64,000 nt of DNA, taken from positions 1 to 64,000 of the forward strand of contig CAKTXZ010000008.1 in assembly GCA_934632155.1 (NCBI GenBank), read 5' to 3'. The position numbers and the translations under genes are program-made. Positions 33,757 to 43,497 of the stretch are shown piece by piece (positions within the stretch are counted from its first letter, which is position 1; every line of letters begins with the position of its first letter). The notes beneath the pieces were generated by a model, which did not search any database, was not told the DNA's origin, and was given only the letters and a program-made list of their open reading frames with translations. This DNA comes from an uncultured Clostridia bacterium (GTDB lineage: Bacteria > Bacillota > Clostridia > Christensenellales > Aristaeellaceae).

Positions 33757-33867
33757 CATGCCGCGGGCGCGCTGGCCGGGCTATTGATCGTTTTGCGCCC
33801 AATGGAGCGCGCATGCTACGGGCGCGGCGGGCTGGATTATTGATCGTTTTGCGCCCAATGGAGCGCG
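33757..33867. repeat. Two tandem 55-56-bp copies covering the end of glpK
   Basis: Copy 1 (33757-33811) and copy 2 (33812-33867) both begin CATGC and share an identical core of about 30 bases (starting at 33783 and 33839) that encodes the last residues HWAQNDQ plus the stop of glycerol kinase. Copy 2 is the real gene end; copy 1 is a duplicate downstream of the stop. Confidence 0.8.
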
Positions 33868-35336
33868 CAATCCACGGCGCGCAGCCAGCCGTGCAGCAGC
33901 GCCTGCTGGCGCTCCTGCGGCATGCTGGGCGTGAAGGTATCCGCTGCATGCCAGCCCTGCGCCGTGGCGGCAAGGTCGGGATAAATGCCCACGGCCAGCC
34001 CGGCCAGCAGCGCCGCGCCCAGCGCCGTGGTTTCCAGCACGGCGGGACGCACGACCGGCACGCGCAGCAGATCGCTTTGGAACTGCATGAGCAGCCGATT
34101 GGCGCTTGCGCCGCCGTCCACGCGCAGCACGGGGCATTCCCGGCCGCAGTCATGCGCCATGGCGGAAAACAGATCGCGTGACTGATAGGCGATGGATTCC
34201 AGCGCGGCGCGGACAATATGCGCGCGGTTCGTGCCGCGCGTCATGCCCACCAGCGTGCCGCGGGTATACATGTTCCAATAGGGCGCGCCAAGGCCCGTGA
34301 ATGCGGGCACCAGATATACGCCGCCGGTGTCGGGCACGGAGGCGGCGACGGCCTCGCTTTCGGCGGCGCTGTCGATCAGATGCATTTCGTCGCGCAGCCA
34401 TTGAACGGCCGCTCCGCCCATGAATACACTGCCCTCGAAGGCGTAGGTCGCCTTGCCGTTGAGCCGCCACGCCATGGTGGTCAGCAGGCCGTGATTGGAC
34501 AGGCGGAATTCATGCCCGGCGTTCATGAGCATAAAGCAGCCCGTGCCGTAGGTGTTTTTGACCATGCCCTCCTCGAAGCATGTCTGCCCGAACAGCGCAG
34601 CATGCTGGTCGCCTGCCAGCGCGGCGACGGGCACGCGCGCGCCGATGATATCCTCGCGCAGCATGCCGACGACCTGCGCCGTATCCACGACCTCGGGCAG
34701 CATAGCGCGGGGAATATCCAGCATGCGCAGCAAATCGTCGTCCCAATCCTGCGTGTGCAGGTTAAAGAGCATGGTACGCCCGGCGTTGGTTGCGTCCGTC
34801 ACGTGGGGATGGTTTTCCACCAGATGCCACGCGAGGAAGGAATCCACCGTGCCAAAGCATAATTCGCCCTTTTGCGCCCGGCTGCGCAGGCCGCATTCAT
34901 CCAGCAGCCATTTGAGCTTGGTGCCGGAAAAATATGCGTCCGGCACCAGGCCTGTCTTTTCCCGGATCATGGGCGCGCAGCCGTCGTGCACCAGATTGTC
35001 CACCATCGGCGCGGTGCGGCGGCATTGCCAGACGATCGCGTTATGCACGCAAATGCCCGTGGCGCGGTCCCATACCAGCGTTGTTTCGCGCTGATTGGTC
35101 AGGCCGATGGCGGCGATCTCGTTTGGGTCGATGGCGGCCTTGCGTACGGCCGCGCGCAGCGATTCGATCTGCGTGGAGAGGATGTCCGCCGGGTCGTGCT
35201 CCACCCAGCCGGGCTGGGGATAATGCTGCGGGAATTCCTGCGCGGCGGAGGCCACAACGTGACCTTCCACCGTGAATACGACGGCGCGGGAGCTGGTTGT
35301 GCCCTGATCCAGCGCGACCAGATAACGGCGATTCAT
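33837..35336 (-). CDS. glpK: Glycerol kinase
   Basis: A 499-residue FGGY-family kinase converting glycerol to glycerol-3-phosphate. Motifs include the N-terminal [28 protein letters not shown], the [14 protein letters not shown] segment and the FGGY signature region [24 protein letters not shown], with [18 protein letters not shown] use the second ATG (35336, [12 protein letters not shown]) because the ribosome site GGAGG lies only one base from the first. No glpF or glpD is adjacent. The final codons are duplicated just downstream (33757-33867). Confidence 0.96.
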   Translation of the reverse strand: MNRRYLVALDQGTTSSRAVVFTVEGHVVASAAQEFPQHYPQPGWVEHDPADILSTQIESLRAAVRKAAIDPNEIAAIGLTNQRETTLVWDRATGICVHNAIVWQCRRTAPMVDNLVHDGCAPMIREKTGLVPDAYFSGTKLKWLLDECGLRSRAQKGELCFGTVDSFLAWHLVENHPHVTDATNAGRTMLFNLHTQDWDDDLLRMLDIPRAMLPEVVDTAQVVGMLREDIIGARVPVAALAGDQHAALFGQTCFEEGMVKNTYGTGCFMLMNAGHEFRLSNHGLLTTMAWRLNGKATYAFEGSVFMGGAAVQWLRDEMHLIDSAAESEAVAASVPDTGGVYLVPAFTGLGAPYWNMYTRGTLVGMTRGTNRAHIVRAALESIAYQSRDLFSAMAHDCGRECPVLRVDGGASANRLLMQFQSDLLRVPVVRPAVLETTALGAALLAGLAVGIYPDLAATAQGWHAADTFTPSMPQERQQALLHGWLRAVDCALHWAQNDQ

Positions 35337-35410
35337 GGGCATGCCTCCGTTTGACGTTATTTTCTGACAACAGTATAACGGCTTTGGCGGGCAATTGCAA
35401 GCCGAATATC

Positions 35411-35440
35411 AAAACAGGAGGGGCGATAAGCGCCTCCTCC
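35411..35440 (-). terminator. Terminator of the SLC13-type permease gene
   Basis: On the minus strand GGAGG-A-GGCG pairs with CGCC-C-CTCC, followed by TGTTTTG. It lies 19 bases beyond the permease stop. Confidence 0.65.
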
Positions 35441-35458
35441 CGTGTGGTATGGTGTTCC

Positions 35459-36586
35459 TTAGCCCAGCAGCAGGCAAAAAACCGTCAGCACGGCCAGAAA
35501 GCCGAAATTGAACAGCGTGAACATACGCAGGTACATTTTGGTTTCCTCGCGGTAATGCGCGGTAAATTCCCGGAAGGTAATCAGCGAGGCCAGCGAGGCG
35601 ATCAGCGTGCCTGTGCCGCCGATGTTTACGCCGCGCAGCAGCGCCGCGTATTGCCCGGTAAATTGGGAAAGCAAAATGGCGGAGGGCACATTGCTGATGA
35701 CCTGACAGGACAGCACGGCGGTCAGCAGTGTGTTCCATTGCAGCAGGCCGGAAAAGAAATCGCGTACGGGCGCAAGGCGGCTCATATTGCCGGAAAAGAT
35801 GAAAAAGCAAACGAAGGTGCAAAGCAGCCCATAATCCACCATGGCCAGCGCCTTTCTGTCCATAACCGCCAGCACGCCTACGACCGCCAGCAGCACCAGC
35901 CAGATTGGCAGAACACGGAAAACCATCAAAATCGTTGACAGAAACAGCGCCAGATAAATTGCCGTACGCGCGGGCGGCAGGCGGTCGTCACCCATATCGG
36001 TAACGCGCAGGCTGTGCTGCGGCAGCAGAAAGCAGCATGCCGTTACCAGTGCAATGGCCAGCAGGAAGGGCCAGAACATCATGCCCATGAATTCGCCGGT
36101 GGGGATGTTGAAATGCGCGTAGAGGTAGAGGTTTTGCGGATTGCCAAAGGGCGTGAGCATACCGCCTAGATTTGCCGCGATGTTCTGCAGAATGAACACC
36201 AGCGCCACGTCGCGCTTGCGTCCCGCAGTGGAGAACACAAAGTATCCCAGCGGCAGGAAGGTAATCAGCGCCATATCGTTGGCGATGAGCATGGAGCCAA
36301 TGAAGGTGATATAGGTCAGCGCCAGTGCCGCTGCCCGCGCGTTGCCCGTCAAGCGGATGATGCGCCGCGCCAGAATGGCGAAAAAATGGATGTTCTTGAG
36401 CGCGCAGACCACCGCCAGCGTACCAAACAGGCAGCAAAGCGTTTTTACGTCGAAGTATGCGGCATACTGCGCGTCCGGCGGCACCAGTACGGCGGAAAAC
36501 AGCGCCGCGCAAAAGGCGATAACGAGCACTGCGTTTTTTCGCGCCCATGTGCGCAGGCCACTCCAGCCGATATTCGCTTTTGGCAT
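35459..36586 (-). CDS. SLC13/ArsB-type anion permease
   Basis: A 375-residue membrane transporter with about ten or eleven helices, belonging to the ion-transporter (SLC13/CitM/ArsB) superfamily. Typical segments are FIGSMLIANDMALITFLPLG, ANLGGMLTPFGNPQNLYLY (the conserved G-N-P-Q-N loop) and a matching second-half SNVPSAILLSQFTG. It probably exports or imports an organic or inorganic anion; the ligand is not readable. The ATG at 36586 (MPKANIGWSG) begins just before the first hydrophobic region. Its ribosome site (GCGGGGCG) is weak, and an earlier ATG near 36630 cannot be excluded. Confidence 0.85.
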   Translation of the reverse strand: MPKANIGWSGLRTWARKNAVLVIAFCAALFSAVLVPPDAQYAAYFDVKTLCCLFGTLAVVCALKNIHFFAILARRIIRLTGNARAAALALTYITFIGSMLIANDMALITFLPLGYFVFSTAGRKRDVALVFILQNIAANLGGMLTPFGNPQNLYLYAHFNIPTGEFMGMMFWPFLLAIALVTACCFLLPQHSLRVTDMGDDRLPPARTAIYLALFLSTILMVFRVLPIWLVLLAVVGVLAVMDRKALAMVDYGLLCTFVCFFIFSGNMSRLAPVRDFFSGLLQWNTLLTAVLSCQVISNVPSAILLSQFTGQYAALLRGVNIGGTGTLIASLASLITFREFTAHYREETKMYLRMFTLFNFGFLAVLTVFCLLLG

Positions 36587-36912
36587 TGTATGCGCCCCGC
36601 TTTCGTGATTTCTGCAAACGCGAATCATCATACGCGCGTTTTTGCCGCCTGTCAAGCAATTTGTGACGGAAGCGCGGAAAAACGCGGAGAATTGCTGCGC
36701 GGAGAAGGAAAGACGGCAACGCCTGCGCCGGAATCGCCATGCGCCGGGACGATGGCCGGATTGGATGAAAATTACCGCCCTTGAAGCGCCCATAGCCGCC
36801 CGGCAAAGAAAAACGGCCGGAAGGCGCAAAAACCGGATTCGTGAAAGGCAAAGCAGGCCAGAAAACGCCGCGGGTTTTCTGACCTGCGCAGGAGATTGTC
36901 GGTTTTCAGGGC
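36587..36912. other. Intergenic region between permease and TetR gene
   Basis: No supported gene in 326 bases. It contains a hairpin CAGGCCAGAAAAC (36854-36866) against GTTTTCTGACCTG (36874-36886), just beyond the TetR gene stop on the minus strand and likely its terminator. The remainder should hold the permease promoter, which I could not fix. Confidence 0.45.
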
Positions 36913-37605
36913 CTATACTTCCTCGCTCTGCATTCGACGCAGGCGCTTGATCGCATGGCCGATCACCTGCAGCGCTTCGTCGCCGCGCACCAGCTCCATG
37001 CTGCCAAACGGCGCGTCCAACAGCCGCTCCCAAAGGAAGCGTTCGGTTTCAATCCATTGCACCACGCCGCTTGTCGCGCCGCCCTGCGCGATGGCCGCCG
37101 CCTCGCGCATCAGTCGCTGATAAACGGCGGTATAGGTATCCCACAGAAGCTCCGGCAGGAGCATATTGGTAAAATGCACGACGCCCTCTGCGCGAAGAAG
37201 CTCCAGAATGCGGCACAGCTCGGGGAAAAAAAGCTGCTTTTGCGCGTCGATAACGGCTTCGCGCACCACGCCGCCATCCGCCAGCCCCTCCAGCGGCAGC
37301 AGCAGCGCCACGTTCTTTTCCTCGCCGGAGCGAAAGGGCATGGCGTAGTAAATCAGGCCGTTCAGGCGCTCCATGGCGGCGTCGTAACGCTGAGCCTCAA
37401 AATCGGCAAATGCGTTTTCGGCGCGCCGGCGGCACAGTGCTGCGAGCACCTGCAGCTTGGATTCAAAATGATGGTAAAAGCTGCCCTTGCTGCAGCCCAG
37501 CATGGCCAGAAAATCCTGAATGGTGGCGCCGGCATAGCCCTTTTCGAAGAATAAAACCTCCGCTGCGTCCAATATCGCCTGTCTGCGCAAATCGCCTTTG
37601 AGCAT
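36913..37605 (-). CDS. TetR/AcrR-family transcriptional regulator
   Basis: A 230-residue repressor. The N-terminal TetR helix-turn-helix is clear: RRQAILDAAEVLFFEKGYAGATIQDFLAMLGCSKGSFYHHFESKLQVL. The C-terminal ligand-binding domain is alpha-helical and not assignable. The ATG at 37605 (MLKGDLRR) is preferred over 37611 because the ribosome site AAAGGGAG is only one base from the first ATG. It lies upstream of, and on the same strand as, the SLC13-type permease gene, a possible target. Confidence 0.9.
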   Translation of the reverse strand: MLKGDLRRQAILDAAEVLFFEKGYAGATIQDFLAMLGCSKGSFYHHFESKLQVLAALCRRRAENAFADFEAQRYDAAMERLNGLIYYAMPFRSGEEKNVALLLPLEGLADGGVVREAVIDAQKQLFFPELCRILELLRAEGVVHFTNMLLPELLWDTYTAVYQRLMREAAAIAQGGATSGVVQWIETERFLWERLLDAPFGSMELVRGDEALQVIGHAIKRLRRMQSEEV

Positions 37606-37635
37606 AAGCATTCTCCCTTTGGCCTGAAGTTCGTA

Positions 37636-39288
37636 TCAGTTGTATTCGATAACCTGTTGAATCATTTTATAAGTCGACGTGCATAGCAGCTCCCGTTTGT
37701 ATTCCGCGCCGTTGCGTTGATACACGCGATAGGTTTCCACCACATAGCCCGTGCGCGCCTTCTTGAGCTCCTGCACGGTTCCCGGCGGCAGCAGGGGGTT
37801 CTGCTGATAGAGCGCCTCCTGCGGCGGATAGGTTGTGGAGACGATTTTAGTCGCCAGCGCGATGCTTTGTCCGGCGCCCGGTGTTGCGCCGTAGAGCTCA
37901 ACGGTGCATTTCCGGTTCTGGTAGAAGGCCACGATGAAAACCGGGCTGCCGCTGTCGTTGCGGAACTGGAAATCCAGATTGGGCCAGTTCACGGTCGCGT
38001 CCCGGCCCTTATCGACATAATTGCTCGGCCATGTGTGCGGATATCGCGTCAGGATGGTCATGTTCGCCATGGCCGCGGCGTTAAACAACGTGCTGGATAC
38101 CTGACACACGCCGCCGCCCACCTCGTCCACCGTAGTGCCGCCTGCGATGGCCGCGGCGGGCAGATAGCCCTTTTCTGTGGTTCGCTGGCCGGTGGCCTGA
38201 TTAAAGGAAAAGCTTTCGCCCGGCATGACGACCGTTCCGTTGACCGCCTCGCAAGCCAGATAGATATTGTTGTTGCGGTTGGCGCTGCTTGTCGTGTCCG
38301 TGGTGTAGGAGGAGACAAGGGCGAAGGAATTCATCAGCTCCGCCTTGGTGACGGCGGGGGTAATGGGCTCGGCGTAGGCCTGAATGCGCGCCGTGTAGTC
38401 GCGCCTGTCCAGCGTGCCCACGATCGCCTGATACAGCGCCTCGCTGTCCAGCCGCGCGCCCTGCTGATCCTCCGTAAAGGTAAAGGAGCGCGTGTTAAAA
38501 TCAAACGTCGCCACCTGCGCATCCACCGCGTCGCGCTCGATGCTGCTTCGAATGATTTCGACCAGACTGCGCACTCTTTCCTGATCGTAGGTGACCTGCG
38601 TGTACAGATACGCGGCGTTGGAGGCCGTGTGGTGCAGATGCGCGTATCGATACGCAAAGGGCGATGTTTTGGTGCCGATGGTCTCCGGGCTGCCCTGCCG
38701 CCCGATGGCGTACGCCGTATCCAGCACGGAGGCAATATTGCGCTCAAAGGGCAATTCGTTTGACGTGATGACCCACGTCTGCTCATCTACCCGAACGGTC
38801 AGGTTCAGCTGCGCCGCCGCGCCCGCGCCTCTTTGCGCCAGCGCCTGCTCGGCCTGCGCGCGCGTCATGCCGCCGATGTGCACATCGTCTACCAGCACGC
38901 CCTGTGCAAAGGTTTGCTGCTGCGTTACGGCTACACGCTGGCGGAAAGGCGCGTATTCCTGATACACGGAGGCTAAGAAGCTGCCCATCAGCGCCAGCAG
39001 GGAAATGCAGATGAGCGCGATGAAAGCCCACAGCGCGGTATGCTTCGGCTTTCGCGGCGCGCCGCCGCCCGCCCATGCGCTGCGGATTACCGGCGTGCCG
39101 GGCTGCGCCGATGCGCCGCGAGGGGGCTGAGGCATGTCGGCGCGCTGCTGGTAGACCATGTCGGGGTAAAGCGCGTCCCATTCGTCCGCCTGCGGGGAGG
39201 GGTGCGCGCTTTGCGGCGCGCGCGGCTGCGTATCCTCCGGTGGATATGCAGCGCGATACTGCTGAGCATGCCTTTCCGCCCGTGACAA
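37636..39288 (-). CDS. VanW-family cell-wall-associated protein
   Basis: A 550-residue protein (from the TTG at 39288). It has a Pro/Gln-rich cytoplasmic N-terminus, one transmembrane helix (TALWAFIALICISLLALMGSFLASVY) and a peptidoglycan-binding-like region (YoaR type, GVLVDDVHIGGMTRAQAEQAL). The VanW domain is at the C-terminus: NNNIYLACEAVNGTVVMPGESFSFNQATGQRTTEKGYLPA, then GGGVCQVSSTLFNAAAMA, with the conserved Cys. TTG 39288 is chosen because AAGGGAGG lies seven bases upstream; the ATG at 39324 has only a weak site. VanW proteins accompany some vancomycin clusters but are widespread; this one is stand-alone and no resistance role is implied. Confidence 0.9.
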   Translation of the reverse strand: MSRAERHAQQYRAAYPPEDTQPRAPQSAHPSPQADEWDALYPDMVYQQRADMPQPPRGASAQPGTPVIRSAWAGGGAPRKPKHTALWAFIALICISLLALMGSFLASVYQEYAPFRQRVAVTQQQTFAQGVLVDDVHIGGMTRAQAEQALAQRGAGAAAQLNLTVRVDEQTWVITSNELPFERNIASVLDTAYAIGRQGSPETIGTKTSPFAYRYAHLHHTASNAAYLYTQVTYDQERVRSLVEIIRSSIERDAVDAQVATFDFNTRSFTFTEDQQGARLDSEALYQAIVGTLDRRDYTARIQAYAEPITPAVTKAELMNSFALVSSYTTDTTSSANRNNNIYLACEAVNGTVVMPGESFSFNQATGQRTTEKGYLPAAAIAGGTTVDEVGGGVCQVSSTLFNAAAMANMTILTRYPHTWPSNYVDKGRDATVNWPNLDFQFRNDSGSPVFIVAFYQNRKCTVELYGATPGAGQSIALATKIVSTTYPPQEALYQQNPLLPPGTVQELKKARTGYVVETYRVYQRNGAEYKRELLCTSTYKMIQQVIEYN

Positions 39289-39471
39289 GCGCTCGCCTCC
39301 CTTTTGAAACATACCGCATTCCAATAAATTGTAATATGCCGGGCGGCATTTGTCAATCCGGCAATTGCAACGAATTCACCAAGGCGGGGGAATGGAAAGA
39401 AGAAGCCTTCCTTCGGCGTTGGCCTAAAGCGCTCCGGGAGCGTCTTTTTCGGTTGCTTTCCAAAAATCCGC

Positions 39472-39500
39472 TTGACCGGCGCTGCGGCATGGTATATGAT
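39472..39500 (+). promoter_or_regulatory. Promoter of the PotD-like gene
   Basis: TTGACC (39472-39477), 17 bases, TATGAT (39495-39500), 30 bases before the ATG at 39530. Confidence 0.65.
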
Positions 39501-39529
39501 GAGGACGAATCGCCGGTAAGGAGGAATGA

Positions 39530-40576
39530 ATGGTGATGAAAAGGCTTTTCGTAATGTGGATGATTCTGGCGCTGCTTTTGCCCTGCGCGGCGGCAGTGCA
39601 GGAGGAAAAGGTGCTGAACCTGTTTACGTGGGAAATGTATGTCGACGATCAGACCATTGCGGATTTTGAGGCTGCGACGGGCATTAAGGTGCGCTATTCG
39701 CCCTTTGAGGACAATGAGGAAATGCTGCTGAAGCTGCAGATGTCGGGCGGCGCGGGGCAGTATGACGTCATTATCGCCAGCGATTACGCCGTCAATATGG
39801 CGCGCAAGAGCGGCCTGCTGCAAAAGATCGACAAAAGCATTGTTACCAATTATGATCTGCTGGATCAGGCGCTGCTTTCGCCCTATTTTGACCCGGACAA
39901 CGAATACAGCGTGCCCTACATGTCGGGCGTTACGCTGATCGTTTATGATCCCACGGCGGTTACGGCCGAAATTACCGGCTATAAAAGCCTGTGGGACGAA
40001 AGCCTGCGCGACAGTCTGGTTGTGATGGACGACGCGCGCAACATTGTGGGCATCGCGCTCAAGGCGTTAGGGCAGTCCTTTAACGTTACGGACGACGAGA
40101 CGCTGGCGCTTGCCGCCCGGAAGCTGGAGGCGCTGGGGCCGAACATTCGCTCCTTCAATTCCACCTCGCCGGACGTGGATATGGTTTCCGGCGAATGCGC
40201 CATCGGCTACATGTACGGCCAGTACGCCTTCTATGCGCTGGAGCAAAACCCCGATTTGAAGGTCGTTTATCCGGAGGAGGGCCTCGGCTTCGGGCTGGAT
40301 TCGCTGGTGATTCCTGCCGGCGCGCCGCATCCGGAGAACGCGAACCTCTTCATCAATTTCCTTTTGCAGCCGGAAATTGCCGCGCAGGTTGCCGTGGCGC
40401 AGGGCTTCCGCACGCCGGTGCCCGCCGCGAAGGAATTTCTGGATGAGAGCTACCTGAATAACCCCGTTATCAATATTCCCTCCGAGTTGCTGGCCAATCA
40501 CGAATTTATCATGGATTTGGGCGAAAATGAAAGCAAGTTCCAGAACATCTGGACGCAGTTTAAGCTCAATCGATAA
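39530..40576 (+). CDS. Orphan PotD-like spermidine/putrescine-type binding protein
   Basis: A 348-residue secreted binding protein. A signal peptide (MKRLFVMWMILALLLPCAAA) precedes a mature part with PotD-family features: VLNLFTWEMYVDDQTIADFEAATGIKVRYSPFEDNEEMLLKL, YDVIIASDYAVNMARKSGLLQKID and YSVPYMSGVTLIVYDP. Such proteins bind polyamines or related cations. AAGGAGG precedes the ATG at 39530; GTG 39533 and ATG 39536 are alternatives. There are no potA/B/C genes nearby and it has its own promoter and terminator, so it is an orphan component or a receptor. Confidence 0.86.
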   Translation: MVMKRLFVMWMILALLLPCAAAVQEEKVLNLFTWEMYVDDQTIADFEAATGIKVRYSPFEDNEEMLLKLQMSGGAGQYDVIIASDYAVNMARKSGLLQKIDKSIVTNYDLLDQALLSPYFDPDNEYSVPYMSGVTLIVYDPTAVTAEITGYKSLWDESLRDSLVVMDDARNIVGIALKALGQSFNVTDDETLALAARKLEALGPNIRSFNSTSPDVDMVSGECAIGYMYGQYAFYALEQNPDLKVVYPEEGLGFGLDSLVIPAGAPHPENANLFINFLLQPEIAAQVAVAQGFRTPVPAAKEFLDESYLNNPVINIPSELLANHEFIMDLGENESKFQNIWTQFKLNR

Positions 40577-40655
40577 GGAACGGCCTGCGAGCGGGGCGCT
40601 ATACGATGCGCTTTGACTACCGCCGCATTTTCGTTTTGATTGAGCAGGACATCAG

Positions 40656-40700
40656 AAAGGGGAGACCCTTGGACGTTCCCAAGGAATCTCCCCCTTTTAT
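40656..40700. terminator. Bidirectional terminator between the PotD-like gene and ackA
   Basis: AAAGGGGAGACCCTTGG (40656-40672) pairs with CCAAGG and TCTCCCCCTTTT (to about 40698), with a two-base bulge. A and T tracts lie on both sides of a convergent gene pair. Confidence 0.8.
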
Positions 40701-40706
40701 GAGTTC

Positions 40707-41921
40707 TTACTTGCTCACCAGCTCGAGCGTATCGCGCGCGATGGCGATTTCCTCATTGGTGGGAATGACGGCGATGGTCACCTTGCTGTCGGGCGTGGAA
40801 ATGACCGCTTCCCGAACGTTCGGCCATGCCAATTCCTTATTGCGCTCAACGTCCAACTTCGCGCCCATATATTCAAAGCCCTGCATCACGTCCTCGCGCA
40901 GCTTGTAATTGTTTTCGCCGATGCCCGCGGTGAAGACGATCACATCCACGCCGTTCATGGCAGCGGTGTAAGCGCCGATATACTTGCGAATGCCGTAAAC
41001 CAGCATATCGCGCGCAAGCTGGGCGCGCGCATTGCCCTGCGAGGCGGCGGTGTCGACGTCGCGCATATCGTTGGAAACGCCGCTGATGCCCAGCAGGCCG
41101 CTTTTCTTGTTGCAGATGGTCAGCATTTGGGAAACGGTCAGATGCTCATTGTTGCAGATGTATTCGATCACGGCGGGGTCCATGCTGCCGCTGCGCGTGC
41201 CCATGATGACGCCCTCAAGCGGTGTGATCCCCATGGACGTATCCACGCACTTCCCCCTGTCCACCGCGCACAGCGAGGAGCCGTTGCCCAGATGGCAGGT
41301 GATGATGCGCAGCTCCTCCGGCTTTTTGCCGAGGAATTCCGCCGTGCGCTTGGAAACGAAGCGGTGCGACGTGCCGTGGAAGCCGTAGCGGCGAACGTGC
41401 AGCTTTTCATAATATTCATAGGGCACGCCGTACATATACGCCTTGGGCGGCATGGTCTGGTGGAAAGCGGTATCGAACACGGCCACCATGGGCGTGCCGG
41501 GCATCACCGCCTGACAGGCCTTGATGCCCTGCAGGTTGGCGGGGTTGTGCAGCGGGCCGAGGGGAATGTTTTCCTCAATCGCGTCCAGCACATCCTGATT
41601 GATAATCACGGATTCGGAGAACTTGCTGCCGCCGTGCAGCACACGGTGACCGACGGCGCTGATTTCGCTCATGTCCTTGACTGCGCCGTATTCCTTGTCC
41701 GTCAGCGCGTCCAGCATCATCTGGCAGGCCTGCACATGGTTTTCGATGGGCGCTTCCTCCCAGTCCAGCACTTCCTTGCCGCCGATCTTGCAATTGTGGT
41801 GGCCGGTCGTGCCCATGCCGATGCGCTCCACAAGCCCCTTGGCTAAGGTGGATTCATCCTGCATGTCGATCAATTGATATTTCAGTGAGGAGGAGCCTGC
41901 GTTCACAATCAAAATCTTCAT
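40707..41921 (-). CDS. ackA: Acetate kinase
   Basis: A 404-residue enzyme converting acetyl phosphate and ADP to acetate and ATP, the energy-yielding end of acetate fermentation. Signature segments are ILIVNAGSSSLKYQLIDM, the VFDTAFHQTMP motif, YGFHGTSHRFVS, ITCHLGNGSSLCAVDRGKCVDTSMGITPLEG and FTAGIGEN. Length is typical. The ATG follows GGAAGAAGGGTTTGACGA. pta is not adjacent. Confidence 0.97.
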   Translation of the reverse strand: MKILIVNAGSSSLKYQLIDMQDESTLAKGLVERIGMGTTGHHNCKIGGKEVLDWEEAPIENHVQACQMMLDALTDKEYGAVKDMSEISAVGHRVLHGGSKFSESVIINQDVLDAIEENIPLGPLHNPANLQGIKACQAVMPGTPMVAVFDTAFHQTMPPKAYMYGVPYEYYEKLHVRRYGFHGTSHRFVSKRTAEFLGKKPEELRIITCHLGNGSSLCAVDRGKCVDTSMGITPLEGVIMGTRSGSMDPAVIEYICNNEHLTVSQMLTICNKKSGLLGISGVSNDMRDVDTAASQGNARAQLARDMLVYGIRKYIGAYTAAMNGVDVIVFTAGIGENNYKLREDVMQGFEYMGAKLDVERNKELAWPNVREAVISTPDSKVTIAVIPTNEEIAIARDTLELVSK

Positions 41922-41966
41922 TCGTCAAACCCTTCTTCCTTTTTATAAAGAAAATTCCAATATGAT

Positions 41967-41995
41967 ATTATACAGGACGCGCCCGTATTTTTCAA
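41967..41995 (-). promoter_or_regulatory. Promoter of ackA
   Basis: On the minus strand TTGAAA (41995-41990), a 17-base spacer and TATAAT (41972-41967), about 46 bases before the ATG. Confidence 0.7.
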
Positions 41996-42045
41996 GGCGT
42001 TGCCGAAAAAAGCGCGCGCATGGAATGCGCGGAGAAACCGGGTGA

Positions 42046-42074
42046 TTGACATAAGCGGCACGGGAAATTATAAT
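42046..42074 (+). promoter_or_regulatory. Perfect consensus promoter of the GH39-like gene
   Basis: TTGACA (42046-42051), 17 bases, TATAAT (42069-42074), 49 bases upstream of the ATG at 42123. Confidence 0.8.
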
Positions 42075-42122
42075 ATCTTAAGTGAAAAACGGATTTCATC
42101 ATTGAAAGCTTGGAGGGAGACA

Positions 42123-43433
42123 ATGGAAAGCATTCACATTGATACGGGCAAGCAATACGGCGCCTTTAAGCCGCTCAATGCGACCAACGGCGGCCCGTGG
42201 CACAGGCGGCATGCCAACGATCAGAGCCGCAGCAACCTTGACGATTACCGCGCCCTGCGCATTCCCTTCGCCCGCAACCATGATTCCAACGCCAACGGGA
42301 TCTACGGCGGGCCGTATGCCCACGACATTACCGCCGTTTTCCCGCGTTTTGAGGCTGACCCGGCCGACCCTGCGTCCTACGACTTTGCCTGCACGGACGA
42401 GGCGATTCTGGTGGCGCTGGAGGCCGGAACGAAGACCTATTATCGCTTGGGGCAGACCATCGAGCACCAAATCAAAAAGCACGGCACCCTTCCGCCGGCG
42501 GATTTTCACAAGTGGGCGGCGATTTGCGAACACGTGATTCGCCATTATACTGAGGGCTGGGCCGACGGCTATCATTTCGACATGCCGTATTGGGAAATCT
42601 GGAACGAGCCGGATCTGGATCCTGACGATAGCGCCAACAAGCGATGCTGGGGCGGCACGCAGGCGCAGTTCTTTGATTTTTATGAAATTGTTGCCAGGCA
42701 TCTGAAGCGTTGCTTTCCGCAGCTCAAAATCGGCGGCCCGGCGTCCTGCGGCAATGAACGATGGACGGAGGAATTTCTGCGCTGCATGCAGGAGCGCAGC
42801 GTGCCGTTGGACTTTTTCTCGTGGCATATTTATACCACGTCGCCCATGGACATCTATCAGAAATCCGTGCGTATCAAGGCGATGCTGTGCAAATATGGCT
42901 ATGAGCATGCGGAAAGCATTCTGAACGAGTGGAACTACATCGGCAGCTGGTGGGCGGGCTATGTGGATTCGCTCAAGGCGATTCATGGCACGAAGGGCGC
43001 GGCCTTTACGATGGCGACCATCTCGCTTGCGCAGCAATCCACCATCGATATGCTGATGTATTACGACACGCGCCCCTCCGTTTTTTGCGGGGTATTCGAT
43101 TTTTACACCTATGAAAAGCTCAAGGGCTATTACCCGCTCTACTGGTACGGCATGTTTTACGATATGCGCGCCGAGCTTCGCGCGGACAGCCTGCCCAAGG
43201 ATGTGTACCTGCTCAGCGGCGTCGACGAAAACGGGAAAACCCTGACCGTCGTTACCTATTACACGAACGAAGCGGACATGCCGGTGAAGGAATTAGAGCT
43301 TGACTTTGGACGCGATGGGGTGTACGAGGCGTATCGGTTGGATGCGCACTGCAACGGCGAAAAAACGGCGGAAACGTCGAATTTGCGCTTTACGATGCTT
43401 CCCAACAGCTGCTTGCTGCTGCGCGAAGTCTGA
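42123..43433 (+). CDS. GH39-like glycoside hydrolase (beta-xylosidase type)
   Basis: A 436-residue (beta/alpha)8 glycosidase of clan A, most like GH39. The acid/base Glu lies in YWEIWNEPDLD and the nucleophile Glu in the SILNEWNY segment. Other family-like parts are the N-terminal PLNATNGGP and RIPFARNHDSN, and DFFSWHIYTTSP. There is no signal peptide, so it acts on imported oligosaccharides in the cytosol. The ATG at 42123 has TTGGAGGGAG upstream and a perfect promoter in front. Xyloside is the favoured substrate by family, but GH39 also includes iduronidases. Confidence 0.82.
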   Translation: MESIHIDTGKQYGAFKPLNATNGGPWHRRHANDQSRSNLDDYRALRIPFARNHDSNANGIYGGPYAHDITAVFPRFEADPADPASYDFACTDEAILVALEAGTKTYYRLGQTIEHQIKKHGTLPPADFHKWAAICEHVIRHYTEGWADGYHFDMPYWEIWNEPDLDPDDSANKRCWGGTQAQFFDFYEIVARHLKRCFPQLKIGGPASCGNERWTEEFLRCMQERSVPLDFFSWHIYTTSPMDIYQKSVRIKAMLCKYGYEHAESILNEWNYIGSWWAGYVDSLKAIHGTKGAAFTMATISLAQQSTIDMLMYYDTRPSVFCGVFDFYTYEKLKGYYPLYWYGMFYDMRAELRADSLPKDVYLLSGVDENGKTLTVVTYYTNEADMPVKELELDFGRDGVYEAYRLDAHCNGEKTAETSNLRFTMLPNSCLLLREV

Positions 43434-43497
43434 GCCGCGCGCGGATCCAAAGCGGGAAAACCGCGGGAAGCGTTTGAAACCACATAAACGAAATGAG

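Noticed and set aside
35411..35440. Possible riboswitch in front of glpK
   Set aside because: The hairpin lies after the SLC13-type permease gene on the minus strand, has a terminator shape, and is upstream of nothing in the glpK direction except its own promoter region.
37636..39288. VanW gene as evidence of a vancomycin-resistance cluster
   Set aside because: No vanA/B ligase, vanH or vanX gene nearby; VanW-domain proteins are common housekeeping wall proteins in Clostridia.
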